A stretch of 21,709 nt of DNA from contig JAGLUC010000403.1 in assembly GCA_023134955.1 (NCBI GenBank), positions 1 through 21,709 on the forward strand. Direction: 5' to 3'. Made by a program: the position numbers and the translations under genes. Shown here piece after piece: positions 1 through 8,079 of this stretch (its first letter is position 1; each line of letters starts with the position of its first letter). The notes below the pieces were generated by a model, which saw only the letters and a list, made by a program, of their open reading frames with translations, was not told where the DNA came from and did no database searches. The stretch is from Methylococcales bacterium. Lineage in GTDB: Bacteria > Pseudomonadota > Gammaproteobacteria > Methylococcales > Methylomonadaceae.

Positions 1-361
1 CATACGGGCTACAATATATTTTAATAAAAGGGTGTCAAAATACCCTGCCAGAACTTTTGGAATGATTACTATTTAAAGTATTTGTATTCTACAAACTTAC
101 TTTTAGCTGTCGTAAAAAACAAGCTAAATAAGTTACTCGCTTTGTCCCCATTTAATCTTTCTTCTACATAAGAAAAACCACCTTGTTCAAAAGCATACCT
201 TGAGTTATCACCAATCAAAGCTAGAAATTATAATAAAAGACATCGAAAATGATGCACATAGTTGTATCATAGCCATATTAATACTTCGCATAACAACGAT
301 GATTGAAGTTTATACCTTATCAAGTTAAATTTCACACTACGCCCTAAACATTACAGACTAA
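1..361. other. Intergenic left edge, no gene seen
   Basis: I see no coding region in this stretch; all frames are broken by stops and no partial gene enters from the left edge. It holds a small hairpin at 29-46 (AGGGT, 8-nt loop, ACCCT) and a candidate folA promoter at 303-331. The rest is AT-rich without recognisable structure. Confidence 0.6.
303..331 (+). promoter_or_regulatory. Candidate sigma70 promoter of folA
   Basis: TTGAAG at 303-308 and TAAATT at 326-331 are separated by exactly 17 bases, a good sigma70-like arrangement. Transcription would start near 338, giving a leader of about 24 nt before the folA ATG at 362. The assignment is by pattern only; AT-rich DNA gives many such matches. 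Confidence 0.35.
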
Positions 362-853
362 ATGAAAATCTCACTCATCGTTGCCATGGCAAGTAATCGT
401 GCTATTGGCTTAAACAGGCAAATGCCTTGGCATTTATCTGCTGATCTTAAAAAATTTAAGCGCATTACTATGGGTTCTCCCATTTTAATGGGTAGAAAGA
501 CTTACGAATCTATTGGCAGACCCTTGCCTGGGCGAACAAATATCATTATCAGCCGTAATCCTTGTTATCAACAGGAAGGCTGTTTAGTATTTGATCATAT
601 TGATAAAGCTATCGCTGCTTGCAACGAATATGACGAGATTTTTATTATTGGAGGTGCCAGTTTTTATGAGTCTATGCTGCCTATTGCTGATACGCTTTAT
701 TTAACCCAAATTAATAAAGTGTTTGAGGCTGATACTTTTTTTCCCGTGATTAATAAAAATGAATGGAATGAGGTTGACAGAGAAGATGTTAATGATGATC
801 CATCCGTTGATTTTACTTATAGCTTCTTAACACTTAAGAAATCATTAGCTTAA
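362..853 (+). CDS. folA: Dihydrofolate reductase
   Basis: Cytosolic enzyme that reduces 7,8-dihydrofolate to tetrahydrofolate with NADPH, supplying one-carbon carriers for thymidylate and purine synthesis. The 163-residue length is normal for bacterial chromosomal DHFR. The N-terminal block AIGLNRQMPWHLSADL carries the substrate-binding Trp and the catalytic acid Asp28. It is followed by the NADPH-binding segment GRKTYESIGRPLPGRTN and the C-terminal IIGGASFYE motif (roughly residues 95-103). No strong ribosome binding site precedes the ATG, but no better start exists. It lies 109 bases upstream of dcd on the same strand, so two genes linked to thymine-nucleotide supply are adjacent; whether they share a transcript is not clear. 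Confidence 0.97.
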   Translation: MKISLIVAMASNRAIGLNRQMPWHLSADLKKFKRITMGSPILMGRKTYESIGRPLPGRTNIIISRNPCYQQEGCLVFDHIDKAIAACNEYDEIFIIGGASFYESMLPIADTLYLTQINKVFEADTFFPVINKNEWNEVDREDVNDDPSVDFTYSFLTLKKSLA

Positions 854-962
854 ATCTCATCCTTGTGTATTTTAACTGATCAGCAAGATGTGTTCCTGTA
901 TCATACCTACATACAGATACACTATTTAACTCGCTAACCCCCCTTTTTTTTGGAACAGAAAC

Positions 963-1529
963 ATGAGCATAAAATCAGATAAATGGATTCGCCGTATGGT
1001 ATCAGAAAATGGCATGATTGAACCGTTTGAAGCTGGGCAGGTAAGAGAATCACCTCAAGGACGTGTTATTTCTTATGGCACATCCAGTTATGGCTATGAT
1101 GTTCGTTGCTCCAATGAATTTAAAATTTTCACCAATATCAATTCTGTCATTGTTGACCCTAAAGACTTTGCAGAAGAAAGCTTTATTGATGTTAAGTCTG
1201 ATGTTTGTATTATTCCCCCCAACTCATTTGCTTTAGCGCGTACGGTTGAGTACTTTCGTATTCCTCGTGATGTACTGACTATTTGTTTGGGAAAATCAAC
1301 TTATGCACGTTGTGGCATTATTGTTAATGTCACCCCTCTTGAGCCTGAATGGGAGGGTCATGTTACCTTAGAGTTTTCTAATACCACGCCGTTACCGGCA
1401 AAGATTTATGCCAATGAAGGGGTGGCTCAAATGTTATTTTTTGGGGGTGATGAAATTTGTGAAACTTCTTATAAGGATAGATCTGGTAAGTATCAGGGGC
1501 AAGAAGGAGTGACCTTACCTAAAGCTTAA
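963..1529 (+). CDS. dcd: dCTP deaminase
   Basis: Converts dCTP to dUTP and ammonia, feeding dUTPase and thymidylate synthase. It acts as a cytosolic trimer in this family. The 188-residue protein has the family core in order: SSYGYDVRCSNEF near residues 40-52, KSTYARCGIIVNVTPLEPEWEGHVTLEFSN around 112-141 with the catalytic Glu in the PEWEGH segment, and the C-terminal SYKDRSGKYQGQ-GVTLP phosphate-binding tail. It looks intact. The monofunctional dCTP deaminase is favoured over a bifunctional dCTP deaminase/dUTPase because this is the usual proteobacterial type; sequence alone does not fully exclude the latter. A GGAACAG stretch shortly before the ATG is a weak ribosome binding site. Confidence 0.96.
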   Translation: MSIKSDKWIRRMVSENGMIEPFEAGQVRESPQGRVISYGTSSYGYDVRCSNEFKIFTNINSVIVDPKDFAEESFIDVKSDVCIIPPNSFALARTVEYFRIPRDVLTICLGKSTYARCGIIVNVTPLEPEWEGHVTLEFSNTTPLPAKIYANEGVAQMLFFGGDEICETSYKDRSGKYQGQEGVTLPKA

Positions 1530-1582
1530 TTGCTTGTATGGAATTGAGAAATCACCTTATTCCCTATATTTAGCTTAAGCTT

Positions 1583-1864
1583 TTAATGTAATTTACTGTT
1601 TTTTAATAATAATGCCTCTGGCACAATTATTGGCGGCATTTGTACATAAAAACCCTTATTCTGTAAGTTTGCTAAAACTTTATTAACATCTTCTCTGGCT
1701 AGCTTGCGTTCTGGTGTTAATTCTAATGCCATGACAAACTCTATCCTGCCAAAGCTTTTAAGTAAAGGTTCAGGAATCTGCGAGAAATCATCTTTTTTCT
1801 CTAAATATAAATAGAGTTCATTTTTTTTAAGACTTTTATAAATAAAACTTTGCATAACACTCAT
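1583..1864 (-). CDS. YcgL domain-containing protein
   Basis: A 93-residue protein of the YcgL (DUF709) family, found mainly in gammaproteobacteria and of unknown biochemical function. Recognisable features are YKSLKKNELYLYLEKKDDFSQIPE near the N terminus, corresponding to the YLYVEKKDDFSRVPE region of E. coli YcgL, and the C-terminal segment GFYVQMPP. It is small and soluble, with no signal peptide or membrane segment. It is convergent with dcd (53-base gap) and divergent from the CPBP protease (38-base gap), so its promoter must lie inside that short gap or overlap the neighbour. Confidence 0.9.
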   Translation of the reverse strand: MSVMQSFIYKSLKKNELYLYLEKKDDFSQIPEPLLKSFGRIEFVMALELTPERKLAREDVNKVLANLQNKGFYVQMPPIIVPEALLLKNSKLH

Positions 1865-1902
1865 CTAAATTTAAGCAATTCTTTACATTTTAAACTATCT
1901 CT

Positions 1903-2529
1903 ATGGAAAACAAGCCAATAAAACCGGAAAACTTTTTTAAAACTGCCTGTTATTTTGAAGGCTCGCTTATTTTTATTGCTGTTGTTTTAGGCTGGATTGC
2001 CGACATTAATCCATTTGAAAACATTCATTTTTCTGAAAATGCAGTCATCTACGGTCTATTTGCCACCTTACCTTTATTGCTAATGTTTTTAGCCATGGAG
2101 CAAATAAAAATGCCATCCATACAAAAAATAAGGCGGCTTTTAATTGAATCATTGGGTTCTAGTATGCATCAATACAATTGGGCTGATTTTTTCATCCTGG
2201 CAGCTATTGCAGGCATATCAGAAGAAATTTTATTTCGTGGGATGATCCAGCCCTGGATAGAGAATTCATGGGGATACACAACTGGATTAATTGCCAGTAA
2301 TATACTTTTTGGTTTAGTTCATGCCGTCACCCCTTTATATGCTGTACTAGCTACAATTGTCGGTATTTATTTAGCTTTATGCATGGATTACAGTGGAGAG
2401 CGCAATCTATTAATCCCTATCGTTACTCATGCTGCCTATGATTTTTTGGCTTTTATGGTTATTATAAAAAGCTATAGGTCAACACTTAAAATTAAACCAG
2501 ATCAAGATAAACAAAACCCATCTAAATAA
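1903..2529 (+). CDS. CPBP family intramembrane metalloprotease
   Basis: A 208-residue polytopic membrane protein of the CPBP (CAAX protease/bacteriocin-processing, Abi) family. The three family motifs are present and in order: EExxxR at E107-E108-R112 (SEEILFRG), FxxxH ending at H140 (FGLVH), and the THAAYD motif with H176. These residues form the catalytic or metal site in characterised members such as Rce1. Hydrophobic segments lie near residues 21-36, 48-65, 95-106, 124-165 and 169-190. The natural substrate cannot be told. No clear ribosome binding site is seen before the ATG. The next gene starts 24 bases downstream on the same strand, so the two are probably co-transcribed. Confidence 0.9.
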   Translation: MENKPIKPENFFKTACYFEGSLIFIAVVLGWIADINPFENIHFSENAVIYGLFATLPLLLMFLAMEQIKMPSIQKIRRLLIESLGSSMHQYNWADFFILAAIAGISEEILFRGMIQPWIENSWGYTTGLIASNILFGLVHAVTPLYAVLATIVGIYLALCMDYSGERNLLIPIVTHAAYDFLAFMVIIKSYRSTLKIKPDQDKQNPSK

Positions 2530-2553
2530 CACCTTTATATACATGCAAATACT

Positions 2554-3018
2554 ATGCTGGAAAATAAATCATTAAAGTCTGACCTTACTTTTCATTGGCT
2601 GATCGTTTATATGATGTTATTTATGCTTATCGGCTATAACCTTATCTGTCATCTACTTGGCTCTGAAATACAGATAAATATCGCCGAAGATCTGCGCGTA
2701 CTTATCCGCTCAATTTTTTATGTTATCGCCATTATTTTGTTTCCACTGGTTAATTTAATCAGACACATTCTGCTTAGACTGAATCAGACTATGCCAGGGG
2801 ATAACCCTGCTAAAAATCGCTATCTTGTAACCACTATAGTGACTCTGGTTTTAATAGAAAGTGTGGGGGTTTTAGGTTTCATCATGTTCATTTTAGGCGA
2901 TGAATTTAATACCTTATATATATTCACCACCCTTGCTGTATTAGGTCTATTTTTACATAGACCTAGAGAAGAAGAATATCGTCAAATTATTGAAGCATTA
3001 CCAATAAAAAACCTGTGA
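2554..3018 (+). CDS. Four-helix membrane protein of unknown function
   Basis: I do not recognise a family. The 154-residue protein has four likely membrane helices, near residues 14-36, 50-70, 91-115 and 120-134. A basic loop around 70-90 (RHILLRLNQTM...KNR) separates helices 2 and 3, and a charged tail (HRPREEEYRQ) follows helix 4. There is no signal peptide and no catalytic motif. It begins 24 bases after the CPBP protease, suggesting a shared transcript, which is the only functional hint. An inverted repeat at 3029-3050 follows the stop. Confidence 0.7.
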   Translation: MLENKSLKSDLTFHWLIVYMMLFMLIGYNLICHLLGSEIQINIAEDLRVLIRSIFYVIAIILFPLVNLIRHILLRLNQTMPGDNPAKNRYLVTTIVTLVLIESVGVLGFIMFILGDEFNTLYIFTTLAVLGLFLHRPREEEYRQIIEALPIKNL

Positions 3019-3028
3019 GTAGCAATTT

Positions 3029-3050
3029 AAGCGAGGTTAAAACCTCACTT
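3029..3050. terminator. Inverted repeat between convergent genes
   Basis: The arms AAGCGAGGTT (3029-3038) and AACCTCACTT (3041-3050) form a 10-bp dyad with one mismatch. It lies between two convergent genes, where a bidirectional terminator is expected. The loop is very short and no T-tract follows on either strand, so intrinsic termination is uncertain. Confidence 0.35.
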
Positions 3051-3103
3051 CCTAATCATAAATATGGAAGTATGACTATACTCTTCACGCCCAAGAATAT
3101 ACA

Positions 3104-3523
3104 TTAAACTAATTCAATCACCTCAAAGTCATGGGTAATTTCCACTGATTTACCTAACATGATTGAGGCTGAGCAATATTTTTCTGCTGACAATTTAACC
3201 GCTCGCTCAACTACCGAGTCTTTCAGGCTTCTGCCTGTTACTTTAAAATGCAAATGAATCTTAGTAAATACACTAGGCACGGTATCCGCACGTTCAGCGG
3301 TTAATTCGGCAACACAGGCTGTCACATCATGCCTGCCTTTTTGTAAAATATCCATCACATCATAAGAAGAACAACCACCCACGCCTAATAAAATCATTCC
3401 CATAGGTCGAATCCCAATATTTCTACCACCATGATCAGCTGGCCCATCCATCACTACTGTATGTCCACTGCCGCTTTCACCCAAAAAAGTTCTACCATCA
3501 ATCCACTTAACTGTTGCTTGCAT
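3104..3523 (-). CDS. OsmC/Ohr-family protein, YhfA-like
   Basis: A 139-residue protein of the OsmC superfamily. Characterised OsmC and Ohr members reduce organic or inorganic peroxides using two cysteines. Both are present: C51 in the GGCSSYD motif and C117 in KYCSAS, with the Arg of the IGIRPMGM segment in the usual place. The YhfA subgroup is favoured because of overall form and because it is divergent from crp, as yhfA is in E. coli. The physiological substrate of that subgroup is not established. AGGA lies 8 bases before the ATG on the minus strand (AATAGGATGAATAATG). The 236-base gap to crp must hold the promoters of both genes. Confidence 0.88.
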   Translation of the reverse strand: MQATVKWIDGRTFLGESGSGHTVVMDGPADHGGRNIGIRPMGMILLGVGGCSSYDVMDILQKGRHDVTACVAELTAERADTVPSVFTKIHLHFKVTGRSLKDSVVERAVKLSAEKYCSASIMLGKSVEITHDFEVIELV

Positions 3524-3675
3524 TATTCATCCTATTTAAATCAATTAATATATGATTTTACAACGAGTTGGTAGATAAAATTGATTTTTTCTTTAAAATA
3601 TAACACTCTAATCAATTAGTTTAGTTGCCAGATATGGCTTTTTTGTTTTTATAGGCTAATCTTAAACAAACACTT

Positions 3676-3691
3676 TGCTCCACATGGAGCA
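3676..3691. promoter_or_regulatory. Perfect dyad in the osmC-like/crp intergenic region
   Basis: TGCTCC and GGAGCA flank a 4-base centre (ACAT), giving a perfect 6-bp dyad 69 bases before the crp start. It is well placed for a regulator binding site in a divergent promoter region. It does not match the CRP consensus TGTGA-N6-TCACA, so autoregulation by Crp is not supported by this site. Confidence 0.3.
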
Positions 3692-3759
3692 CTTTCCAAC
3701 GTTTTGAATAATAATAAAAACGATTTAACAATAATTACAATTAGACAGAGTACGTTAGA

Positions 3760-4413
3760 ATGACATTAATTAGTCCAAATAACCTTCACCAACAAACATT
3801 AGAGCATTTTCTACGACTTTGTCATATTAGGAATTACCCTACTAAATCGATTATTGTTCGCCCTGGCGATAAAGGAGATAAATTATTATTTATTGTCGAT
3901 GGCTCTGTTTCAGTCAGTGTTGAAGATGAAGACGGTCATGAACTTATTCTCGCCTACTTGAATAAAAATGACTTCATCGGTGAAATTGGTGTCTTTAAAG
4001 GTTCAGAGACACGTTCAGTTTCTGTTACAACTCGAACTAAATGCCAATTAGCTGAAATTTCTTATGAAAGACTTGCACATTCATTAAAAAAAGAATTAAG
4101 TGATTACGCCACAGAAATTCTTTATATGCTAGGCGAACAGCTCTCTACTCGATTATTAATTACTAGTCGTAAATATCGTGACTTAGCTTTTATGGATGTT
4201 GAAGGACGTATTGCCCGCACCTTGCTTGACCTATGCAAAGAACCTGATGCCATCACCCACCCTGATGGTATGCAACTGAGTATTACACGCCAGGAAATTG
4301 GGCGTATTGTTGGATGCTCAAGAGAAATGTCTGGCAGAGTTTTAAAAGAACTTGAAGATAAAGGGTTAATTTCCGCTCATGGTAAAACTATCGTTGTTTT
4401 TGGTACCCGATAA
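3760..4413 (+). CDS. crp: cAMP-binding global regulator, Crp/Vfr type
   Basis: A 217-residue transcription factor with an N-terminal cyclic-nucleotide-binding domain (about 1-130) and a C-terminal winged helix. cAMP contacts are conserved: FIGEIGVF with E75, then R85-S86 in ETRSVSV, and T135-S136 (E. coli Crp E72, R82-S83, T127-S128). The recognition-helix region ITRQEIGRIVGCSREMSGRVLKELED is almost the same as in E. coli Crp and Pseudomonas Vfr, so the DNA target is probably similar. About five more residues than in E. coli lie between the ISY segment and the ITS motif, just before the dimer helix. The end, AHGKTIVVFGTR, is canonical. An asparaginase-like gene begins 21 bases downstream. Confidence 0.95.
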   Translation: MTLISPNNLHQQTLEHFLRLCHIRNYPTKSIIVRPGDKGDKLLFIVDGSVSVSVEDEDGHELILAYLNKNDFIGEIGVFKGSETRSVSVTTRTKCQLAEISYERLAHSLKKELSDYATEILYMLGEQLSTRLLITSRKYRDLAFMDVEGRIARTLLDLCKEPDAITHPDGMQLSITRQEIGRIVGCSREMSGRVLKELEDKGLISAHGKTIVVFGTR

Positions 4414-4434
4414 GCTTGATTTAGAGCTGCAACA

Positions 4435-5451
4435 ATGAACAACATTCTTGTTGTGTTCACTGGGGGCACAATTGGTTCTACCACTAAAAATGGCAGCATT
4501 AATACTTCTGAAAGACAGGGTTTTAAATTATTAAATTGTTTTGAAAAACAATACCCAAAATCAAAAACTTTAAATTTCACAACAATTCAACCCCTGCAAA
4601 TTTTAAGTGAAAATATTTTTCCTCTGTTTTGGGAAAAACTGATCAAAGCGATTGAGGCTGAAGATATTTCTAAATATAACGGTATTATTGTCACCCATGG
4701 CACTGATACCCTGGCATTTACAGCCGCTGCATTAAGCCTGTATTTCAATACTATTAAAATTCCGCTGTTATTAGTCTCCAGTAACCATCCACTAGGGCAC
4801 CCCCAGGCCAACGGTTTAAATCACTTTATCTGTGCTATTGAGTTTATAAAACAAAGAAAACAAGCAGGGGTTTTTGTCCCTTACAAGAACCGGAATTCAA
4901 CAACATTAATACACCTTGGCACTCGTCTCTCCTCAAGTTTACAATTAACAGGTGACTTTATAAGTGTGCAATCTAAAGCTTATTTATGCTTTGAAAAAAA
5001 TACATTTCAGCCTGAAAATGAAATTAATTCACCTAATAATTTACCTACCCCACTAAAAGCTGATTTTTCTACTCGCATTTTATTAATTAAGCCTTATCCT
5101 GGATTAGACTACTCTCTGTACAATTTGGACAATGTCGATGTCATCCTTCATGACCTTTATCATTCAGGTACCGCTTGCTCTATTGCTGATTGGGGAGAAA
5201 ATTATTCACTAGCGCATTTTATAGAAAAATGTAATCAATTGAATATCGGCTTATATATGGCTCCTGCCATTAAAAATTTAGAGTCTTATCATAGTATCCG
5301 AATATTGATCGACCAAGGTGCTAAATTTATTTGGAATATGTCTTTAGAATCTGCCTATGTAAAATTATTACTGGCTTATGGAAACTATCATGATACTCAT
5401 GCCATTGATCAGTTTTTAAACACTAATATTGCTTATGAAATTATTGATTAA
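4435..5451 (+). CDS. Asparaginase family protein, cytoplasmic type
   Basis: A 338-residue protein with the length of cytoplasmic type I L-asparaginase (AnsA), which hydrolyses L-asparagine to aspartate and ammonia. The first catalytic motif TGGTIGS carries T12, and the second, THGTDTLAF, carries T90 and D91. There is no signal peptide, so it should act in the cytoplasm. Parts are divergent: the SSNHPLGHPQANGLNHF block (about 119-135), where family members usually have a TGSQxP...DGxxNL pattern, retains only a loose match, so the exact substrate is not assured. It follows crp by 21 bases and is probably co-transcribed with it. It is convergent with the DUF2058 gene, with an 11-base gap and no room for a separate terminator. 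Confidence 0.85.
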   Translation: MNNILVVFTGGTIGSTTKNGSINTSERQGFKLLNCFEKQYPKSKTLNFTTIQPLQILSENIFPLFWEKLIKAIEAEDISKYNGIIVTHGTDTLAFTAAALSLYFNTIKIPLLLVSSNHPLGHPQANGLNHFICAIEFIKQRKQAGVFVPYKNRNSTTLIHLGTRLSSSLQLTGDFISVQSKAYLCFEKNTFQPENEINSPNNLPTPLKADFSTRILLIKPYPGLDYSLYNLDNVDVILHDLYHSGTACSIADWGENYSLAHFIEKCNQLNIGLYMAPAIKNLESYHSIRILIDQGAKFIWNMSLESAYVKLLLAYGNYHDTHAIDQFLNTNIAYEIID

Positions 5452-5462
5452 CAAGTCTATTT

Positions 5463-6005
5463 TTACCACATTAAATCATCAGGCACTTCATAACCCTGAT
5501 ATTCATCATCCTCAACAGCATCTGTAGTTTCAGTAAATTGCACAATAATCAGCTGCTCATTACGTTGCCTGATCTTCTCTGCTACAGGGATAGTAATTAC
5601 TTCATAACTCGCTTTTGATTTAACTATCGCCAGTCGACCTGCAATAATTTTACTGCGTAACTCTTCACTAATATAAATAACCTTTACCTTACCTTGATCG
5701 GTAAAATTATAAGCAACACCCTCCTCTTCTTGAGTTAATTTATTTAAATTAATTAACTGAATAATTTGATTGGCAATTTGTTTTTGCTCCACTTCTGCAT
5801 TACGCTGTAGATTCAGTTTTTGATCTTTTTCTAACTGTTTATCTTTGCTCTCCTGCAGCAATAGCTTGGCTTCATCAACCACCGCAATTTTATTTTTTTG
5901 TTGCTTTTTAGTTTGCTTCCTCTTTTCCGTTCTTATTTGTTTGGCTTTATTATCATTACTCAGACCAGCTTTTAAAAGCTGATCCTGGAGGGATAGATTT
6001 TTCAT
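5463..6005 (-). CDS. DUF2058 (YaiL-like) protein
   Basis: A 180-residue protein of the DUF2058 family (E. coli YaiL), annotated in some databases as nucleoprotein/polynucleotide-associated, without solid functional proof. It has the N-terminal signature LQDQLLKAGLSNDNKAK, a long Lys/Gln-rich, probably coiled-coil segment (about 22-90), a globular region with YNFTDQGKVKVIYI around 104-117, and the diagnostic C terminus VPDDLMW. It is cytosolic with no membrane segment. It is transcribed away from the cyd operon, and the 511 bases between them hold both promoters. Confidence 0.92.
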   Translation of the reverse strand: MKNLSLQDQLLKAGLSNDNKAKQIRTEKRKQTKKQQKNKIAVVDEAKLLLQESKDKQLEKDQKLNLQRNAEVEQKQIANQIIQLINLNKLTQEEEGVAYNFTDQGKVKVIYISEELRSKIIAGRLAIVKSKASYEVITIPVAEKIRQRNEQLIIVQFTETTDAVEDDEYQGYEVPDDLMW

Positions 6006-6516
6006 TTTTTATCTATAAAATCAAGGTTATTGTGAATAAGAGCAAGTCTACCAGCGTACAGTAAAATAAAAAAAGAATTTTCTTTCCTAAATTAACAATC
6101 TAAACAACCTCCATGATTATTAGACCATTACACTTTAAGCAATTGCCTGATGTATTCTATGCCTGTAGATGTGGACAGCGTTCATTTTTGTGTTTTCATA
6201 CTTTGAAGCAGGCAACAATTGGCTTAAATTGTTCAGCAATAATTTATGGTTAAAAGTATGGCCAGGATAAGAAAAAACTATTTACTATTGGCTAATACCT
6301 TGCAGCTATTCTGAGTTCGCCTATTCTTAATACTATGATTATTGATACCTTATTTTTGCCAAGAAGTTATTCAAGACCTACTGCGCTATTACCATTTGCG
6401 GTTGCTCGATGTTTAAAAGCCACATTTATTTCATGTAAATGTCGACTTATGCACTTTGTCCACCCACAATTAACAGTAGTTTGTAACGATATTGAACAGA
6501 TTTCAAAGGATTCTAT
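6006..6516. other. Intergenic region upstream of the cyd operon
   Basis: A 511-base gap between the divergent DUF2058 and cydA genes. It holds nested dyads at 6197-6260 and the cydA ribosome binding site at 6505-6510. A 61-codon open frame (6335-6520) overlaps the cydA start but resembles no protein I know, and its content (several Cys, Pro and Arg) looks non-coding. I found no TTGAT-N4-ATCAA FNR/Anr box, which might have been expected before a bd oxidase. Confidence 0.5.
6197..6260. promoter_or_regulatory. Nested dyads upstream of cydA
   Basis: Outer arms CATACTTT (6197-6204) and AAAGTATG (6253-6260) are perfect 8-bp complements. Inside them AACAATT (6214-6220) and AATTGTT (6227-6233) form a perfect 7-bp dyad with a 6-base centre. 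The inner dyad has the shape of a dimeric regulator site, and the whole could also fold as a two-tier RNA or DNA stem. It ends 256 bases before cydA. No named regulator can be assigned. Confidence 0.35.
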
Positions 6517-8079
6517 ATGATTTCAGAAGGCGTTGTTGAGCTTTCAAGCTGGCAGATTATTATTACTTCCTTATTCCATTTCTTGTTTGTACCATTAACA
6601 TTGGGTCTGTCTTTTATATTAGCAATTATGGAATCAATTTATGTGATTACCGGGCGAGAAATTTATAAAGATATGACCCAGTTTTGGGGCAAGTTATTTG
6701 GTATAAATTTTGTTGTTAGTGTAGCAACGGGATTGATTTTAATGTTTCAAGTGGGGATGAATTGGTCGTATTTCGCTCATTATGTTGGTGATGTTTTTGC
6801 ACTGCCATTGGTCTTTGAAGGCTTAATGGCAGTTTTTATGGAGACGACCTTTGTCGGTCTGTTTTTCTTTGGCTGGGATAAATTATCTAAAAGGCAGCAC
6901 CTTGTTATTACCTGGTTAGTGGCGTTAGCTGCAAGCTTTTCTGCCTTGTGGCTTTTGGTGATGAATGGCTGGATGCACAATTCAGTCGGTGCGGTATTTA
7001 ATTATCAAACCATGCGAATGGAAGTCAGTCATTTTGCTGCGATTATTTTTAACCCTGTGGCTCAAATTAAATTTATTCATACCGTAGCAGCGGGGTATGC
7101 CACCTCTGCTGCATTTGTATTAGGAATTAGTGCTTATTATATGTTGAAGGGGCGAGATGCCGCTTTTTCGCAACGCTCTTTTACTATTGCTGCTGGCTTT
7201 GGGCTGGCGGCTACTTTATCACTAATGCTAATAGGTGATGAAGGTGGTTACACTGAAGGCATGGTACAAAAAACAAAATTAGCTGCAATTAATGCTGAAT
7301 GGCATACCGCAGAAACACCTGCCGCATTTACGGTATTAGGTTTACCCAATCAAGAAAACAAGGAGACTGAATCTGCGATAGAAATACCCTGGCTTTTAGG
7401 ATTAATGGCTACTCAGTCTGTTGATACGCCTATTATGGGATTAACAGAAATAATGGAAATTAATCAATTACGAATTCGCCAGGGTATGAAAGCATATGGG
7501 TTATTAGAAGCATTACAGAGTGGCAATAAAGATCAGGATTTAATTGCTGAATTTGAAATAATTAAACAGGATTTGGGATATGGTTTATTACTCAAGCGTT
7601 ATACAGACAGGATTGTCGATGCGACGGATGCACAAATTGAGTCGGCTGTTAAAGACTCAATTCCACAAGTTACAACTTTATTTTGGATGTTTAGAGTGAT
7701 GCTGGTCAGTGGTTTAATTATGTTATTGGTTTTTACTCTGGCAATGCTGACTTGTTCAACCGAACAGTATCGAAAAGACTGGCTATTAAAATTATGTCTT
7801 TATACGATGCCATTACCCTGGATAGCCTCTGAAGCGGGTTGGCTGGTTTCTGAATTTGGAAGACAGCCATGGGCAGTGGCTGAAGTTTTACCCACTTTTT
7901 TAGCTGCCTCATCACTCTCCGAATGGCATGTAATTTTTAGCCTTGCTGGATATGCTATTTTATATTCAGTTTTTCTAGTTCTTGAAATATTGTTAATGAT
8001 GAGATACATCAAACAAGGACCTAGTAGTTTACATAAAAGACGCTACCATTTTGAGCTTGATGAAAGAGGTGCATTATGA
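6517..8079 (+). CDS. cydA: Cytochrome bd ubiquinol oxidase subunit I
   Basis: The catalytic subunit of cytochrome bd, which oxidises quinol and reduces O2 to water in the inner membrane with high oxygen affinity. At 520 residues it matches E. coli CydA (522) and has the long Q-loop, including the GDEGGY...QKTKLAAINAEW segment that binds quinol. Haem ligands are all present: H21 (E. coli H19), H188 (H186) and M395 (M393) for haem b558, and E446 (E445). The proton-path glutamates E101 and E109 correspond to E. coli E99 and E107. The C-terminal GRQPW segment is present. AAAGGA at 6505-6510 sits six bases before the ATG. The stop overlaps the cydB start (ATGA), indicating translational coupling. 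Confidence 0.98.
   Translation: MISEGVVELSSWQIIITSLFHFLFVPLTLGLSFILAIMESIYVITGREIYKDMTQFWGKLFGINFVVSVATGLILMFQVGMNWSYFAHYVGDVFALPLVFEGLMAVFMETTFVGLFFFGWDKLSKRQHLVITWLVALAASFSALWLLVMNGWMHNSVGAVFNYQTMRMEVSHFAAIIFNPVAQIKFIHTVAAGYATSAAFVLGISAYYMLKGRDAAFSQRSFTIAAGFGLAATLSLMLIGDEGGYTEGMVQKTKLAAINAEWHTAETPAAFTVLGLPNQENKETESAIEIPWLLGLMATQSVDTPIMGLTEIMEINQLRIRQGMKAYGLLEALQSGNKDQDLIAEFEIIKQDLGYGLLLKRYTDRIVDATDAQIESAVKDSIPQVTTLFWMFRVMLVSGLIMLLVFTLAMLTCSTEQYRKDWLLKLCLYTMPLPWIASEAGWLVSEFGRQPWAVAEVLPTFLAASSLSEWHVIFSLAGYAILYSVFLVLEILLMMRYIKQGPSSLHKRRYHFELDERGAL

Noticed and set aside
29..46. Small hairpin at the left edge as a terminator
   Set aside because: A T-rich tract follows only on the minus strand, where no gene ends. 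The stem is just five pairs.
1521..1583. AAAGCTTAA...TTAAGCTTT dyad between dcd and ycgL as a terminator
   Set aside because: The 9-bp arms are 45 bases apart and include the two genes' stop codons, with no T-tract. It is more likely chance from similar AT-rich stop regions.
6006..6516. FNR/Anr box before cydA
   Set aside because: I looked for TTGAT-N4-ATCAA; only partial halves such as TTGATACCTTATT occur.
6335..6520. 61-codon open frame before cydA
   Set aside because: It overlaps the cydA start by four bases, has no family resemblance, no good ribosome binding site and a chance-like composition. The cydA AAAGGA signal lies inside it.
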